64,000 nt of DNA from Thermococcus sp. P6 (GCF_002214525.1 NZ_CP015104.1:744001-808000), one strand, 5' to 3'. Numbered from the stretch's first letter, positions 44,969-55,379 are shown. Notes: generated by a model not told the origin, from the letters alone. Numbers and translations are program-made.

Positions 44969-45586
44969 ATGGGCTTCAGGGAGAGGTACTCGCGACTGGG
45001 ATGGAGGTACGAGAGGATTGCCGGCCCGCTGGAGAGGGCCTTCGATCCGCTGAGGAGGAAAGCCACCAGCTTCGTTTCAGGAAAGGTCCTCGAGATAGGC
45101 GTTGGGACGGGTCTGATGCTTCCCTATTACCCCCCTGACGTGGAGCTTCACGCCGTGGATGCCGTTCCCGAGATGGTGGAGGCGGCCAGAAAAAGGGCCC
45201 GGGAGCTCGGTCTTAACGCCAGATTCTACGTCATGGACGCCGAAAGGCTCGAGTTCCCCGATGAAAGCTTCGATACCGTCGTTAGCCCCTTCGTCTTCTG
45301 CACCATACCGAACCCGGAGAGGGCCATGAAAGAGCTTTACCGCGTCCTCAAGCCCGGGGGTAGGGCCATCTTCCTCGAGCACACGAAGAGCGACTCCCGG
45401 CTTTTGAACTGGCTTTTCCTGAAGCCTCTGGACGTTTTCCTCGGGTTCCTTCTGAACGACAACACCCTGCGGGAGACCCACAGGCTCGTGGAGAGGTACT
45501 TCAGAATCGAGCACGCGGAAAGCCACTACCACGGGATCCTGAGGCTCATCGTTGGCAGGAAGGAAAAAACTTTTAAAGTGGGGTGA
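44969..45586 (+). CDS. Class I SAM-dependent methyltransferase
   Basis: 205 residues. SAM motifs: VLEIGVGTGLMLPYYPP (motif I), LHAVDAVPEMVEAARKRA (acidic loop), MDAERLEFPDESFDTVVS and VLKPGGRAIFLEHTKS. This is the UbiE/methyltransferase-11 type; the substrate is unknown. The frame is open from ATG 44948, but that lies in the TATA-like ATTTTAAATG (44940-44949). ATG 44969 is about 25 bp downstream with no ribosome site, so a leaderless start is likely. Confidence 0.85.
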   Translation: MGFRERYSRLGWRYERIAGPLERAFDPLRRKATSFVSGKVLEIGVGTGLMLPYYPPDVELHAVDAVPEMVEAARKRARELGLNARFYVMDAERLEFPDESFDTVVSPFVFCTIPNPERAMKELYRVLKPGGRAIFLEHTKSDSRLLNWLFLKPLDVFLGFLLNDNTLRETHRLVERYFRIEHAESHYHGILRLIVGRKEKTFKVG

Positions 45587-45610
45587 GGCCTATATTACGG
45601 GCTGGGCGGA

Positions 45611-45688
45611 GCGGTGGTAGTCTAGCCTGGTCCAGGACACCGGCCTCCCAAGCCGGTAACCCGGGTTCGAATCCCGGCCACCGCACCA
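45611..45688 (+). tRNA. tRNA-Gly (CCC), genome-encoded CCA tail
   Basis: Acceptor stem GCGGTGG pairs with CCACCGC. Anticodon stem CCGGC/GCCGG encloses loop CTCCCAA, giving anticodon CCC. The T arm is CCGGG-TTCGAAT-CCCGG, with discriminator A and encoded CCA at 45686-45688. No intron. Confidence 0.96.
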
Positions 45689-45740
45689 GAATTCTTCTCT
45701 ACCTTCATTCCTTACGGAGAAGTCGTAAAAAAGAAAAGGA

Positions 45741-46166
45741 TCACTTCAGCCTCTCGAGGATTATCGCCGGGCAGACCCGGGTTACACCGTCTATCCTGCC
45801 TATCCTGTTGGAGATTATGTCGGAAAGGTCCTCCCCGTCTCTGGCCCATATCTCGACCATTATCATGTGGTCGCCACTGGTGAGGTAGACGCTCCTGACG
45901 AAATCGAACTCCTTAAGCCGGTTGGCAACTTCGAATATCTTTTCCGGGAGGGTATCGACACCCGTCAGGCTGACCAGATTGTAGCCGAGCTTCGACTGGT
46001 CGATCACGACCGTGTACTGCTTTATGACCCCGGCCTCCTCGAGGGCCTTAACGCGTTTCCTTACCGCCGTCTCGCTGATGCCCAGAACCTTGGCTATCTC
46101 CGTGAAGGGCGTTCGGGCATCCTTGATCAGCATCTCGATTATGATCCTATCCCTTTCGTCAACCAT
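45741..46166 (-). CDS. lrpA: Lrp/AsnC-family transcriptional regulator LrpA
   Basis: 141 residues, the length of Pyrococcus LrpA. The N-terminal HTH ([38 protein letters not shown]) precedes a C-terminal RAM domain ([47 protein letters not shown]). Pyrococcus LrpA is a repressor of its own gene. Start ATG 46166 has GGAGGG 6 bases upstream; ATG 46172 lies in that site. Confidence 0.92.
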   Translation of the reverse strand: MVDERDRIIIEMLIKDARTPFTEIAKVLGISETAVRKRVKALEEAGVIKQYTVVIDQSKLGYNLVSLTGVDTLPEKIFEVANRLKEFDFVRSVYLTSGDHMIMVEIWARDGEDLSDIISNRIGRIDGVTRVCPAIILERLK

Positions 46167-46233
46167 TTCCATCCCTCCATACCAAGTTATAATGACCATG
46201 TATATTAAGTTTTTGAACCTTTTGGTTTTGGGG

Positions 46234-47487
46234 TTAAACCCTAAGCTTAAGTTTTACAACTGTTTCGACGTGGGGCGTGTGGGGAAACATGTCCAGTCCA
46301 ATGGCCTTTTCTATCTCGTAGGCCTTTGAAAGCTCCTCAAGGTTGCCAGCGAGGGTTTTAGGATTGCACGAGACGTAGATGAGGTTTTCGGGCTTATCCC
46401 TCAGGATCTTACCTATGAGTTTGGGGTGCAACCCGGCCCTCGGCGGATCCACAACCACGGTATCGTATTTCGAAAGGTTTTCAACGTCCCTGTCCCTTCC
46501 GGTTTTGAAGGTGGCCTTAACGCCGTTCAGTTCCGCGTTTCTGACGGCCATCTCCACGGCGAAGGGGTTCATCTCGATACCCTCGACGGTGAAGCCCCTC
46601 TTTGCAAGCCAGACCCCGAAGGTTCCGACACCGGAATAGAGGTCGAGCACCCTCCCGCCCTCGGCCAGCTCGATCACCTCCTCGACCAGCCTCACAGCGG
46701 CGTAGCTGTTCGTCTGGAAGAAGCTGTTCGGGTGGATGAGGTAGGTAACGTCGCCTATCCTCTCGCGTATGAACTCGGACCCCCAGAACCTCTCCACGTC
46801 GCCGTAGGAAACGTCGCTCGGGGTTCTGTTAACGCTCCAGTAAACGGAGGTGGCGTAGTCAAAGTACCCGGGAAACTCCTCCGGAAGGCTCCCCTCGGAG
46901 GTAACGAGGTTTACCATCAGCTCCCCCGTGAACTTGCCCTCCCTGATAACCACGTACCTCAGAAAACCCTCGTTCTCGCGTATCCCGTACAGGGAAAGCT
47001 TAAAGTCCTCGATGAACTCCCTCAGGGAGCGGAGGACCCTTTCACTCGAGCTTCCGAAGACGGGACAGCCGGTTATGTCCACCACATCCCACCACGTGCC
47101 ACGTCTTCTGAACCCTATCCCTCCTGTCGAAATGACAACATCGATGCGGTTTCTGTGCCCGTATATCCGGGGTGAGGGGATAACGTCAACTTCAAAACCG
47201 AGGATCTTCAGCAGTTTTTCGGATTTGAACCTTATCTGCTCCCCGTAGGGAACGTGCTGGAGAAGGCAACCCCCACAGGTTCCAAAGTAGGGGCATTTCG
47301 GCTCGGTTCTTGTGGAAGAGGGTTCCACCACCTCAAACTCGGTCGCCACGAGGGTTCTCTTCTTCCTTCTCCACCGCTTTACCTCTACCACATCCCCGGG
47401 AGCGGTGAACGGGACGTGGATTTCCCTCCTCCCAAGCCTCACGATCCCAAGGCCCTCGTTGTCGAGCCCCTCAACGACACCGCGCAT
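46234..47487 (-). CDS. RNA m5U methyltransferase with [4Fe-4S] cluster (COG2265; TrmA/RlmD-like)
   Basis: 417 residues. An N-terminal TRAM domain ([30 protein letters not shown]) is followed by cluster cysteines [10 protein letters not shown] with a fourth in GCPVFG. The methyltransferase domain carries [39 protein letters not shown] and the nucleophile motif [13 protein letters not shown]. Thermococcales have two such enzymes, one for tRNA U54 and one for rRNA; I cannot tell which this is. A TATA box (TTTTATAAAG, 47509-47518) lies about 26 bp before the ATG, so it is leaderless. Confidence 0.9.
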   Translation of the reverse strand: MRGVVEGLDNEGLGIVRLGRREIHVPFTAPGDVVEVKRWRRKKRTLVATEFEVVEPSSTRTEPKCPYFGTCGGCLLQHVPYGEQIRFKSEKLLKILGFEVDVIPSPRIYGHRNRIDVVISTGGIGFRRRGTWWDVVDITGCPVFGSSSERVLRSLREFIEDFKLSLYGIRENEGFLRYVVIREGKFTGELMVNLVTSEGSLPEEFPGYFDYATSVYWSVNRTPSDVSYGDVERFWGSEFIRERIGDVTYLIHPNSFFQTNSYAAVRLVEEVIELAEGGRVLDLYSGVGTFGVWLAKRGFTVEGIEMNPFAVEMAVRNAELNGVKATFKTGRDRDVENLSKYDTVVVDPPRAGLHPKLIGKILRDKPENLIYVSCNPKTLAGNLEELSKAYEIEKAIGLDMFPHTPHVETVVKLKLRV

Positions 47488-47592
47488 GGTCGTTCTTAAA
47501 GGGATCGCCTTTATAAAACCTGCCCCCGATTCGTCAAGCCGGCCCGCGAAAGGTTTATCTATATGATCGGCGTATTAACAACGGTGCCCCCG

Positions 47593-47808
47593 ATGTCCGT
47601 CAGGAGTAGGGATATCGTCTATAAGGTTCTTGCCACCAAGAAAAGGGCCATGGCCCTTCAGGCTCTGAGTGCGGAACTCGAAACCCCGATGCCCGTCGTT
47701 CTTAAAATCCTCAAAGGGCTTGAATCCGACGGTCTGGTGGAGGTCTTCTACGGGCAGGACAAAGCGGCCATAATGGCCAGGGCAAAGACCATCGGGGAGC
47801 TCATATGA
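47593..47808 (+). CDS. Small winged-helix protein
   Basis: 71 residues: SVRSRDIVYKVLATKKRAMALQALSAELETPMPVVLKILKGLESDGLVEVFYG. The pattern is a single winged helix without a partner domain, so it is probably a DNA-binding or protein-binding module. ATG 47593 follows GGTG at 6 bases; GTG 47584 would be leaderless relative to the TATA-like GGTTTATCTATATG (about 47550-47563). Divergent from the COG2265 gene. Confidence 0.65.
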   Translation: MSVRSRDIVYKVLATKKRAMALQALSAELETPMPVVLKILKGLESDGLVEVFYGQDKAAIMARAKTIGELI

Positions 47809-47840
47809 TCCGCCGGTAAGAGGGGAAAGGGGCCCTTTCG

Positions 47841-48386
47841 CTACCCAGGGTTCCTCCGTGCCAGGAGTTCGGAGACCCTGAGGAGGGGGATGAACCGGTA
47901 TCCCTTTAGATTGTTCTCCGACCCTTCCTCCCTGTCCACAACAACGCTTATCGCAACTATCTCCGCCCCGGCATCCTCCAGAACACGGGCAGCCCTTAAA
48001 ACGCTCCCACCCGTTGTCGTAACGTCCTCAACGAGGAGCACCCTGTCGCCCGGGTTAACCTCGCCCTCTATCTGCCTCCCGGTGCCGTGCTCCTTGGGCT
48101 TCTTCCTGACTATGACGAGGGGTTTTCCGGTTTCAAGGGCCAGCGCCGTGGCTATAGGCACGGCACCGAGCTCGGGACCAGCGACTCGATCGAAGCTTAT
48201 ACCCGCCTTCAGGACTTCCCCGGCCATGAGTTTCGCTATGAGCTTCAGGGCAGAGGGGTTTGTGCTGAGCTTCTTGACGTTTATGTAGTAGTTGCTCTCA
48301 CTCCCGGACGTGAGGATGAACCTGCCGAAGAGCACGGCCTTTTCGGAAAAGAACATCTCAATAAGCCTGTCTCTGGACTCGCCCAT
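47841..48386 (-). CDS. pyrE: Orotate phosphoribosyltransferase
   Basis: 181 residues. Converts orotate and PRPP to OMP in pyrimidine synthesis. Motifs are [51 protein letters not shown], and the PRPP loop [21 protein letters not shown] 48386 follows GGGGAGGAAG; the open frame to 48470 would run into the divergent promoter. Pairs logically with the carbamoyl phosphate-forming CpkA at 32271. Confidence 0.95.
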   Translation of the reverse strand: MGESRDRLIEMFFSEKAVLFGRFILTSGSESNYYINVKKLSTNPSALKLIAKLMAGEVLKAGISFDRVAGPELGAVPIATALALETGKPLVIVRKKPKEHGTGRQIEGEVNPGDRVLLVEDVTTTGGSVLRAARVLEDAGAEIVAISVVVDREEGSENNLKGYRFIPLLRVSELLARRNPG

Positions 48387-48468
48387 CTTCCTCCCCTGAG
48401 AGGGCACACCGGATGAACTTAAAAACGTGGCGGTAATGTTAATAAGGTAACCACCCTGAAGGAAGAAC

Positions 48469-49164
48469 ATGACACCGGAGGAGTTCCTCGAGTACTACAG
48501 CCTTATCGTGATCCCGGCGGTAGCGGTGGTGCTCCTTCCGACCATCTGGTACATCCTCAGAGGGTGGCGTTCACTTCCCAAAACCCCGTGGAAGGGGCGG
48601 GCCTTTGTCGCGGGGCTCGCGGCCATCTTCCTCGCGTCACTCCTCGAGCTCCCCTTTATGGCCATGGAGAAGTGGGTGTTACTGGCCTTCGCAGCCGGCA
48701 CAATAGAGGAGCCGGTAAAGCTCTTACCCCTGAGAATGTTCAGGTTTCTGCCCGAAGGGGAGAAGTGGAAGCTCGTGGCCGGAACTGGATTCTTCGTTGG
48801 AATACTGGAGGGGGCTTTCTACACGCCAGCGATCCTCACCCTTGACCTTCCCCTCTACTCCCTCGGCGCCAGAGTGGTCCTCGTAGGACTGCACGCGGCA
48901 TGGGCCGCCGTAAGCGCCGGCTTCCTGCTCGGGGAGACGGGATGGAAGCGCTTCGGGGGGATCCTCTTTTCAATAACGTCCCACGCCCTCTACGACCTCC
49001 CACCACTGGCATTCGTCGACGGCTATTCCCAGCTCACCTTGAAAGTCCTTACAGGGCTCTCTATGGTGTTCCTGATCCCCCTTCCCTTCATGGTAAAGAA
49101 GGCCACGGAACTGGTCCGCAGCAGGACCGTGGAAGAGACCGGGGAAGTTACTTCCCCGCTTTGA
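48469..49164 (+). CDS. PrsW-like intramembrane protease
   Basis: 231 residues with about seven membrane helices. The PrsW-type motifs occur in order inside helices: EEPVK (about 82-86), [12 protein letters not shown] (about 107-118), a histidine in [15 protein letters not shown] and [10 protein letters not shown]. These are the glutamate and histidine residues thought to form the active site. Substrate unknown; PrsW relatives cut membrane-bound regulators. Ends 17 bp inside the convergent DNA ligase gene. Confidence 0.75.
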   Translation: MTPEEFLEYYSLIVIPAVAVVLLPTIWYILRGWRSLPKTPWKGRAFVAGLAAIFLASLLELPFMAMEKWVLLAFAAGTIEEPVKLLPLRMFRFLPEGEKWKLVAGTGFFVGILEGAFYTPAILTLDLPLYSLGARVVLVGLHAAWAAVSAGFLLGETGWKRFGGILFSITSHALYDLPPLAFVDGYSQLTLKVLTGLSMVFLIPLPFMVKKATELVRSRTVEETGEVTSPL

Positions 49165-50827
49165 ACCTCTCCTGCAGTCTGTAGAGCTGGGCTATGCGCT
49201 CTATGGTGTCCGCTTCCTCGGGGCTTTTGTCCTCCCTCAGGGCGACGTAGCGCGGGAAACGAAGGGCAAAACCGCTTTTGTATTTTGGACTCTTCTGTAT
49301 CTCCTGATAGGTGACCTGTATAACCACCCTGGGCTCTATCTCAACGTATTTGCCCTCCTCCCGGACTATCAGGGGTTTCAGCATTCTCGTGAACTCGGCG
49401 AGGTCCTCGTCCGTGAAACCGCTCCCCACCTTTCCAACCGGAACGAACTCACCGCTGTTGGTGTCAAAAGCGGCCACGAGGAACGATCCAAGGAGGTGGG
49501 CCCTTCTCCCCTCCCCCCATTCCGCACCAACGATGACGAGGTCCAGATCCTCCATCGTCGGCTTTATCTTGAGCCATTTCTTACCCCTGTTCCCGGGTTC
49601 GTAAACCGAATCGAGCCTTTTGGCCATCAGACCCTCGTGGCCGAGCTCGAGGGCCTCCCTGTAGAACGCCTCAGCCTCACCCGGGTCGTCCGTAACCAGC
49701 TGTCTCGCCAGTTTTATCCGCCCGCTTTCGGAAACCGCTTCCTCAAGCCTCTTCCTGCGCTCGGAGAAGGGCAGGTCTATGAGGGTATCGCCGTCGACGT
49801 AGAGCACGTCAAAGAGGTTCAGCTCGAGGGGGATCTTCTCTATCATCTCCTCGATGTTGTACTTCCTCCTGAACCTCCGGAGAACGTACTGGAAGGGGCG
49901 GGGTCTTCCGTCATCTCCGACGGCAACGAGCTCCCCCTCGATAATAACCTTCCGGGCCCTGACGCTCTCCCTTATGGCCTCCACCACCTCGGGGATGGAC
50001 TTCGTCACGTTCTCGAGCCTCCTCGAATAGATGAGAACCCTCTCGCCGTCCCTGTGGACCTGAACGCGCGCACCGTCGTACTTTATCTCAAAGGCGGCCT
50101 TTCCCCCCATTTCCTTAAGGGCTTCCTCCACGCTGGCCGCGTTCTGGGCCAGCATTGGCCTTACCGGCTTCCCCACCTGCATTTTCACTTTAGAAAGGCC
50201 TTCGTTCCCCTCAGTCCTGGCGATCTTTGCCACATAGCCAAAATCGCTCGTGAGCATGTAGGCCCTCTCCACGAGCTCCGGAGAAACCTCAAAGGCCTCG
50301 GCTATGGCGTCCCTCATCAGTCCCTCGGCGACGCCCGTCCTCATGGTTCCGAGGACCGTTCTCGTAAGGTACTTGCCCTCCTCCGGGGAGGCGTCCATGA
50401 AGAGGTTCACGAGGTACTTCAGCTTCCTGTCCTGACTTCCCTCGCCCGTAGCCTCCGCTATTTTAACAAACGTCTCGTAAACCCTTTTTATCGTCAGGGG
50501 CTGTGAGAAGAAGCTCTTCTGCCTCTTTCTCTTCAGTGCCAGGGCCACGCTCTCGCCGAGGTCCCCCGTGTTCCTGATTGCCCCCTCGAGCTCCCTCTCG
50601 GGAACGCCCGTGGCCATGGAGACGGCCTTCAGGAGAAGCTTCTCACCGATACCGAGCTCGCGCTCGTCCCAGTCCGGGAACACCTTTCCGAGGATCAGGT
50701 AAGGGACTACGTCAAGAAGCTCATCGGGAGTCCTTTTGAGGAAATCGGCCACGAGGCGGGTCTTCAGGGTTTTCAGCGTGGTTTTTTCAAGGCGGGTGTA
50801 AAGATTGCTTAACTCCGAATACCTCAC
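49148..50827 (-). CDS. lig: ATP-dependent DNA ligase
   Basis: 559 residues. The replicative/repair ligase of Thermococcales. An N-terminal DNA-binding domain (about 1-210) is followed by the adenylation domain with [12 protein letters not shown] (lysine nucleophile near 247), [33 protein letters not shown] and KWLKIKP, then an OB domain closing with [23 protein letters not shown] choose GTG 50827, giving [10 protein letters not shown] after GGTGGTGACC, over GTG 50836. Three bases upstream differences aside, the length fits the T. kodakarensis enzyme. Confidence 0.95.
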   Translation of the reverse strand: MRYSELSNLYTRLEKTTLKTLKTRLVADFLKRTPDELLDVVPYLILGKVFPDWDERELGIGEKLLLKAVSMATGVPERELEGAIRNTGDLGESVALALKRKRQKSFFSQPLTIKRVYETFVKIAEATGEGSQDRKLKYLVNLFMDASPEEGKYLTRTVLGTMRTGVAEGLMRDAIAEAFEVSPELVERAYMLTSDFGYVAKIARTEGNEGLSKVKMQVGKPVRPMLAQNAASVEEALKEMGGKAAFEIKYDGARVQVHRDGERVLIYSRRLENVTKSIPEVVEAIRESVRARKVIIEGELVAVGDDGRPRPFQYVLRRFRRKYNIEEMIEKIPLELNLFDVLYVDGDTLIDLPFSERRKRLEEAVSESGRIKLARQLVTDDPGEAEAFYREALELGHEGLMAKRLDSVYEPGNRGKKWLKIKPTMEDLDLVIVGAEWGEGRRAHLLGSFLVAAFDTNSGEFVPVGKVGSGFTDEDLAEFTRMLKPLIVREEGKYVEIEPRVVIQVTYQEIQKSPKYKSGFALRFPRYVALREDKSPEEADTIERIAQLYRLQERFKAGK

Positions 50828-50867
50828 GGTCACCACCGGGATAACTTGGGGAAAGTGGATAAAAGGG

Positions 50868-51770
50868 TTAGCCCCTCCACCGCCCTACCTCGGGCTTCCG
50901 GGTGTAGATTCCGGTTACGTCGTAGGGGAGGTCCATATCCGAGAGCAGGACCTTGGCCCTCTCCACCTCATCGTCCCGGACGAGGGCGAACAGGCCCCTT
51001 CCGAGCATTATCATCGACGCTGGATTCCTCAGTATTCCGTCGAGCTCCCTCGCAATATCCAGAAGCTCACCCGAGAGCAGTCCCGTCTTCTCGGCGAACT
51101 CCCTCGCCAGTGCCATCATCCTTTCAGGGGTCGGCTCCCTGAGGAGCCTTTCCAGTGCGGGCCTTCCATGAAGCTCTATGGCCCTGACAACCTCGCTATC
51201 GAGGATTTTCTTTGTCGAGAGCCTCCCGAGAGGAACCACGAGGACGCGGTAGTCATCGAAGAAGAGGTTGTCGGCAACGCCAACGCCGGGGGCACCCTCC
51301 TTGATCCTGACCTCGATTCCACCGGCGAGCTGGGCTATAACATCCCCCAGCCCTCCTTTGTTAAGGACCTCGTGTTTGTGCGCTATTTGAGCGGCCTGGA
51401 GCACTGTTTTATTTTTAAAAGCATGCGAAAGCGCCAGAGCCGTGCCAAGGGCTCCAGCACCGCTGTTGCCAAAGCCGTAACCGTTCGGGAAATCGAAGTA
51501 CTGCCAGACCTCAACCTCTCCCATGAAATCCCCGGGAAGCAGTTCCTCCGCCACGGAATAGCTTATCCTCGCCTCCTCTTTTTTCACGGGTTCGCCGTTG
51601 AAGGCCACATAGACGTGCCTCTCAGGGCCTTCCTCCACGTTCAGAAGAACGGTGGTTCCCTTATCGAGGTTCAAGCCCGCACCGAGGGAGCCCGCTTTAA
51701 GGGGATCCTCATGAAACCTTGGAACGAAGAACGCCGTTATATGCGATGGAACAAACGCCTTGATCAGCAT
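50868..51770 (-). CDS. Pantoate kinase
   Basis: 300 residues, GHMP kinase family. Phosphorylates pantoate to 4-phosphopantoate, the archaeal route to CoA. Key stretches are [28 protein letters not shown], the ATP loop [18 protein letters not shown], and [20 protein letters not shown]. Start is ATG 51770 after GGGTGATCC; the longer frame to 51815 is not needed. In T. kodakarensis pantoate kinase also sits next to DNA ligase. Works after the ketopantoate reductase at 811-1731. Confidence 0.92.
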   Translation of the reverse strand: MLIKAFVPSHITAFFVPRFHEDPLKAGSLGAGLNLDKGTTVLLNVEEGPERHVYVAFNGEPVKKEEARISYSVAEELLPGDFMGEVEVWQYFDFPNGYGFGNSGAGALGTALALSHAFKNKTVLQAAQIAHKHEVLNKGGLGDVIAQLAGGIEVRIKEGAPGVGVADNLFFDDYRVLVVPLGRLSTKKILDSEVVRAIELHGRPALERLLREPTPERMMALAREFAEKTGLLSGELLDIARELDGILRNPASMIMLGRGLFALVRDDEVERAKVLLSDMDLPYDVTGIYTRKPEVGRWRG

Positions 51771-51811
51771 TGGATCACCCCCGAAGGGTTGGGAAAGAAA
51801 ACCTAAAAACC

Positions 51812-52486
51812 TCACGATGACAGAAGAACCCTTTCGGGATCCACACGCTTGAGGGCCAGGAACCCGACGAGGGCAAGGATAAACGAGGTGGCGGTAAGAA
51901 TCGCCGTTGTGAGATCGAGGGGAAGCTCCCCCTTAACCGCGGCCTGAATTATGTAGCGGGGTATTCTCACGAGCACGAAAATAAGCAGGAAAAGGACCGC
52001 GCTGAGGGCCCGTACGTTGGAGACCTGAAGCATGAGGGCCGAAGAGAGCAGGCCGAAGCCCAGCGTGAAGAGCCCGCTACCGACCATGGGCAGGAGCAAC
52101 CAGGAGGCGGGAGCGGACGGCAGTTTGCCGTAGAGCCCCAGCCCAACCGCCCACATCAGAAGGAGGGACATCGTGAGGGCTGGCAACATCTCGAGGAGGA
52201 AGAGGTGATGCGGTTCTTCCGGCAGGATTAGGTACAGGTGGTAAAACCTCGAGGTCTTCCTCCTCAAAAAGGATGCGAAGTAGAGGGATACCGTTACGGT
52301 GTAACCGGTTATCATCATCAGCGTGAGGAAATAAACCTGAACAAGGTCCCGTGATATCAGATCGGGGAACCCCGCCGAGAAGGAGGACAGTCCGTAGAAC
52401 AGAAGGGCGGCCATCACGACGAAAACCATCGCGGACTCCTTAAGGGTGGTGCGGAAGTTAAGGAGCAACAGCCTTCTCGTTTTCAT
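51812..52486 (-). CDS. ABC-2 type permease
   Basis: 224 residues with six hydrophobic segments (MVFVVMAALLFYGLSSF, VYFLTLMMITGYTVTVSLYF, MLPALTMSLLLMWAVGLGLY and others). Loop sequence RRKTSRFYHLYLILPEEPH fits an ABC-2 exporter permease. The ATG overlaps the ATPase stop (ATGA), so the two are translationally coupled. Substrate unknown. Confidence 0.78.
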   Translation of the reverse strand: MKTRRLLLLNFRTTLKESAMVFVVMAALLFYGLSSFSAGFPDLISRDLVQVYFLTLMMITGYTVTVSLYFASFLRRKTSRFYHLYLILPEEPHHLFLLEMLPALTMSLLLMWAVGLGLYGKLPSAPASWLLLPMVGSGLFTLGFGLLSSALMLQVSNVRALSAVLFLLIFVLVRIPRYIIQAAVKGELPLDLTTAILTATSFILALVGFLALKRVDPERVLLSS

Positions 52487-53175
52487 GGTGAACCCCCCAC
52501 AAGTTTGAGGTACACCGCCTCAAGGTCCTCCACATCCCGAAGTGAGAACTCAGCTTTCGTGATGCCGTTGGAGATTATGGCGGCCCTATCGGCTATTTTC
52601 TGGACCTCGGGAAGGTTGTGGGATGAGAAGAACACCGTCTTGCCCTCGTCTCTCAGCTTCAGAAGAAGTTTTCTGACCTCGATCCGGGCGGTGGGATCGA
52701 GCCCGCTCGTCGGCTCATCGAGGATCAAAAGTTCAGGCTCGTGGACGAGGGCCGATGCAAGGGAAACCTTCCTCTTCATCCCTTTTGAAAGCTCCCTGAA
52801 TTTTTTGTCCCGGTGCTCCCGCGGGAACCCAACGGTCTCAAGGGAGTCCTCAACTTCGCCCATATCCCTCCCCTGAGCATAAGCAACAAACCTGAGGTTT
52901 TCAAGAACGGTCCACTCTGGATTCAGGGTTTCGTATTCAAAAACCACTCCGATGCGTCTGAAAACATCCCGCGTGGGTGCCTTTCCAAACAGCCTCACGC
53001 TTCCCCCGTCTTTCCTCAGGAGTCCGAGAATGGTTCTTATCGTCGTGGTCTTCCCGGCCCCGTTGGGCCCGAGGAAGCCGTAGATCTCCCCTTTCCCCAC
53101 GTGAAAGGAAACTCCCCCAAGGACCTCCCTACCACCAAGACGTTTCTTCAACCCCTCAACCTCTATAACCTTCAC
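52483..53175 (-). CDS. ABC transporter ATP-binding protein
   Basis: About 230 residues. Walker A GPNGAGKTT, Q-loop region VFEYETLNPEWTVLENL, a signature in degenerate form LSKGMKRKVSLASAL, Walker B ELLILDEPTSGLDP and H-loop FFSSHNLPEV. GTG 53175 has GGGGTGAT 4 bases upstream; GTG 53184 is possible and would overlap the stop of the small membrane peptide at 53181. CcmA-type exporter ATPase pairing with the next gene. Confidence 0.9.
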   Translation of the reverse strand: MKVIEVEGLKKRLGGREVLGGVSFHVGKGEIYGFLGPNGAGKTTTIRTILGLLRKDGGSVRLFGKAPTRDVFRRIGVVFEYETLNPEWTVLENLRFVAYAQGRDMGEVEDSLETVGFPREHRDKKFRELSKGMKRKVSLASALVHEPELLILDEPTSGLDPTARIEVRKLLLKLRDEGKTVFFSSHNLPEVQKIADRAAIISNGITKAEFSLRDVEDLEAVYLKLVGGSP

Positions 53176-53180
53176 CCGAA

Positions 53181-53273
53181 TCACCCCAATACGAGCCTGT
53201 ACGTGATGAAATAAACAATTACGAGGATCATCGTGGATCCCACAGGATGGAGTTCTTCAAGGGCCGGGGCCAT
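53181..53273 (-). CDS. Leaderless 30-residue membrane peptide before the ABC transporter
   Basis: The minus strand from ATG 53273 encodes 30 residues: a short MAPALEELHPVGST then a single hydrophobic helix MILVIVYFITYRLVLG. A TATA-like AGTTTTAAAATAG centred near 53300 lies 27 bp upstream, so translation would begin at the mRNA 5' end. The stop TGA (53181-53183) overlaps the ribosome site of the ABC ATPase gene. The layout suggests the first gene of the ABC operon, but its short length makes coding uncertain. Confidence 0.5.
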   Translation of the reverse strand: MAPALEELHPVGSTMILVIVYFITYRLVLG

Positions 53274-53369
53274 AAGGAAGATGGCCAGCACTATTTTAAA
53301 ACTTTTGATAACCTTAAGTTTTTAACTGTGAATTATGAACAAAATCCATTAAAAGAGAAAAAACAGGGC

Positions 53370-54965
53370 TCACTCCTCGGCCACGTATATCGGCACCTTC
53401 CCGTGCGGAACCCCGTACTTCTTCCCGTACCACTCGCTCAGGAAGTAGTGGGCACCTAAGAGAAGGAGCAGACCGAGTATGAGCAGGACCGCCCAGTTGC
53501 GGAGACCGATGGCAAAGAGAATGTAGAGCACTATTCCAACGCTCGCGGCTGTCAGGGCATAGGGGACCTGCGTGCTCACGTGGTCTATGTGATCGCTTCC
53601 CGAGAACATCGAGCTCATGATCGTGGTATCGCTTATCGGTGAGCAGTGGTCTCCGAAGATACCGCCGGCAAAGACGGCACCGATGCTGGCGAAGACCTCC
53701 GGGCCGACGTTGCCCGTGATGCCGTAGGCGAGCGGTATGGATATGGGCAGCATGATGCTGAAGGTTCCCCAGCTCGTTCCGGTCGTGAAGGAGATGAACA
53801 TTGCTATCAGGAACACTATGAGCGGCACCCAGCCGCCGCCGACACCCGCACTCTTGGCGAGGTCAACCACGTAGGGTGCAGTTCCAACGGCATCCGTGGC
53901 ACTCTTAATGCTCCACGCGAGGAGCAGAATGGTGTTGGCGATTATCATCTGCTTCATTCCGCGAACCATCGCGTCTTCGGCCTCCTCCACGGTCATCTTC
54001 TTCATCGCCAGCACCAGGAAGAAGGCCAGGACAACCATCGCAAAGCTTCCCCAGAGCAGGGCGAGGGCGGCATCAGAGTTTCCAAGGACTCCCATAAGCC
54101 CATCGGTGGCGTAAACCTCGCCTCCACCACCGGTGTACCACATGCCGTAGAGGGTGACGAATACGAGCGTCAGTATCGGCCAGATGAAGATGTGGACGCT
54201 GCCATCTTCCTTGGGCATCCCGAGGTCAATCTCCGTGGTCATGAGAGGCTTGGCACCGTCGCGGAGAACCTTCCCCTCCTTCCTCGCGCGGAGCTCGGCC
54301 TTGAGCATCGGTCCGTAGTGCCTGTGGGTGTAGGCAACGAGGAACACCAGTATTATGGCGAATATCGAGTAGAACCTGAAGGGAACGCTGTGAAGCCAGG
54401 CGGTGTAGGCACCGTAATCAACGTTGAGGTCCTTGAAGGCATCACCGATAAGGCCAACCTCGTAGCCTATCCATGTGGAAACTAAAGCCAGACCCGCAAC
54501 CGGGGCGGCCGTTGAGTCGTCGATGTACGCGAGCATCTCCCTTGAAACCCTCGTCCTGTCCGTTATCGGCCTCATGGTGTTGCCCACGATTATCGTGTTG
54601 GTGTAGTCGTCGAAGAATACCAGTACGCCGAGGAGCCATCCCATCAGCGAAGCACCGCGGCTGCTCCTTACCCTCTCGGTAAGGGCTTTACCCACGGCCA
54701 TGGCCCCGCCGGATTTGTATATCAATCCAACGCCGGCACCTATGAGGAAGTCGAAGAGCAGTATCTTGACGTTCCAGTCGTCTATGGCGTTCGCCACCAG
54801 CCAGTCGAGGGTCTGGGTGGTTCCCGTAATCGGGTTCCAGCCGGCGACCATCACTCCCCCAATCCATACGCCGGAGAACAGCGCCAGTATAACCCTCTTC
54901 GTCCATATGGCCAGTATAATGGCCACCAGCGGTGGTAGCAGAGACAGCAATCCGAAATCCGACAT
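53370..54965 (-). CDS. NhaC-family Na+/H+ antiporter
   Basis: 531 residues with about 13 membrane helices. NhaC-family signatures include LLGVLVFFDDYTNTIIVGNTMRP, YIDDSTAAPVAGLALVSTWIGYEVG, SFTTGTSWGTFSIMLPISIPLAYG and GGIFGDHCSPISDTTIMSSMFSGSDHIDHV. Exchanges sodium, possibly with amino-acid or malate-lactate relatives in the same family. Start ATG 54965 has GGAGGTGAAACGG upstream. A minus-strand TATA-like ACTTATATTGC at about 55025-55035 gives a leader of roughly 40 bases. Confidence 0.88.
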   Translation of the reverse strand: MSDFGLLSLLPPLVAIILAIWTKRVILALFSGVWIGGVMVAGWNPITGTTQTLDWLVANAIDDWNVKILLFDFLIGAGVGLIYKSGGAMAVGKALTERVRSSRGASLMGWLLGVLVFFDDYTNTIIVGNTMRPITDRTRVSREMLAYIDDSTAAPVAGLALVSTWIGYEVGLIGDAFKDLNVDYGAYTAWLHSVPFRFYSIFAIILVFLVAYTHRHYGPMLKAELRARKEGKVLRDGAKPLMTTEIDLGMPKEDGSVHIFIWPILTLVFVTLYGMWYTGGGGEVYATDGLMGVLGNSDAALALLWGSFAMVVLAFFLVLAMKKMTVEEAEDAMVRGMKQMIIANTILLLAWSIKSATDAVGTAPYVVDLAKSAGVGGGWVPLIVFLIAMFISFTTGTSWGTFSIMLPISIPLAYGITGNVGPEVFASIGAVFAGGIFGDHCSPISDTTIMSSMFSGSDHIDHVSTQVPYALTAASVGIVLYILFAIGLRNWAVLLILGLLLLLGAHYFLSEWYGKKYGVPHGKVPIYVAEE

Positions 54966-55379
54966 CCGTTTCACCTCCAGACCTTAAACCTTTAAGTTAA
55001 ACCGCGGCTCTTTTCCCTTCGAATGCAATATAAGTTTTTCGTAATTTTTTAGGTTATATTGACAATCCTAGAACTTTTTCCACGAACGTTCCCGAAATAT
55101 TGAAATTTCACTGTTTGAATTCAGCACCTACTGGATGTCCATGGTATTCATGGCACTATCAAGGTCATTAATGTGCATTTATTTCATAAAAACCTTTCCC
55201 CAAAAAAGCAGTTTAGCACACCTAAAAAAGGCGAAGAACTTTTGTATGAACTTTTTAATACAAAAAAGTGTTCAATAGATGAACGAAATTAGTAGATGGA
55301 GTCCTTTTTATCACATTATCCACCTCTTCAGCCAACTTCTTCCGGAAGATTTTTTATGTATCAGTATGTTAATTGTTTC
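54966..55379. other. 414-bp AT-rich intergenic region
   Basis: Contains the divergent promoters of the NhaC gene and the AbrB-ACT gene. An inverted repeat TTTTGTAT-N10-ATACAAAA (55240-55265) stands about 115 bp before the AbrB-ACT start, and the TATA-like GATTTTTTATGTATC (about 55347-55361) lies 26 bp before ATG 55380. I see no tRNA, C/D sRNA or convincing ORF in the rest. Confidence 0.5.
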
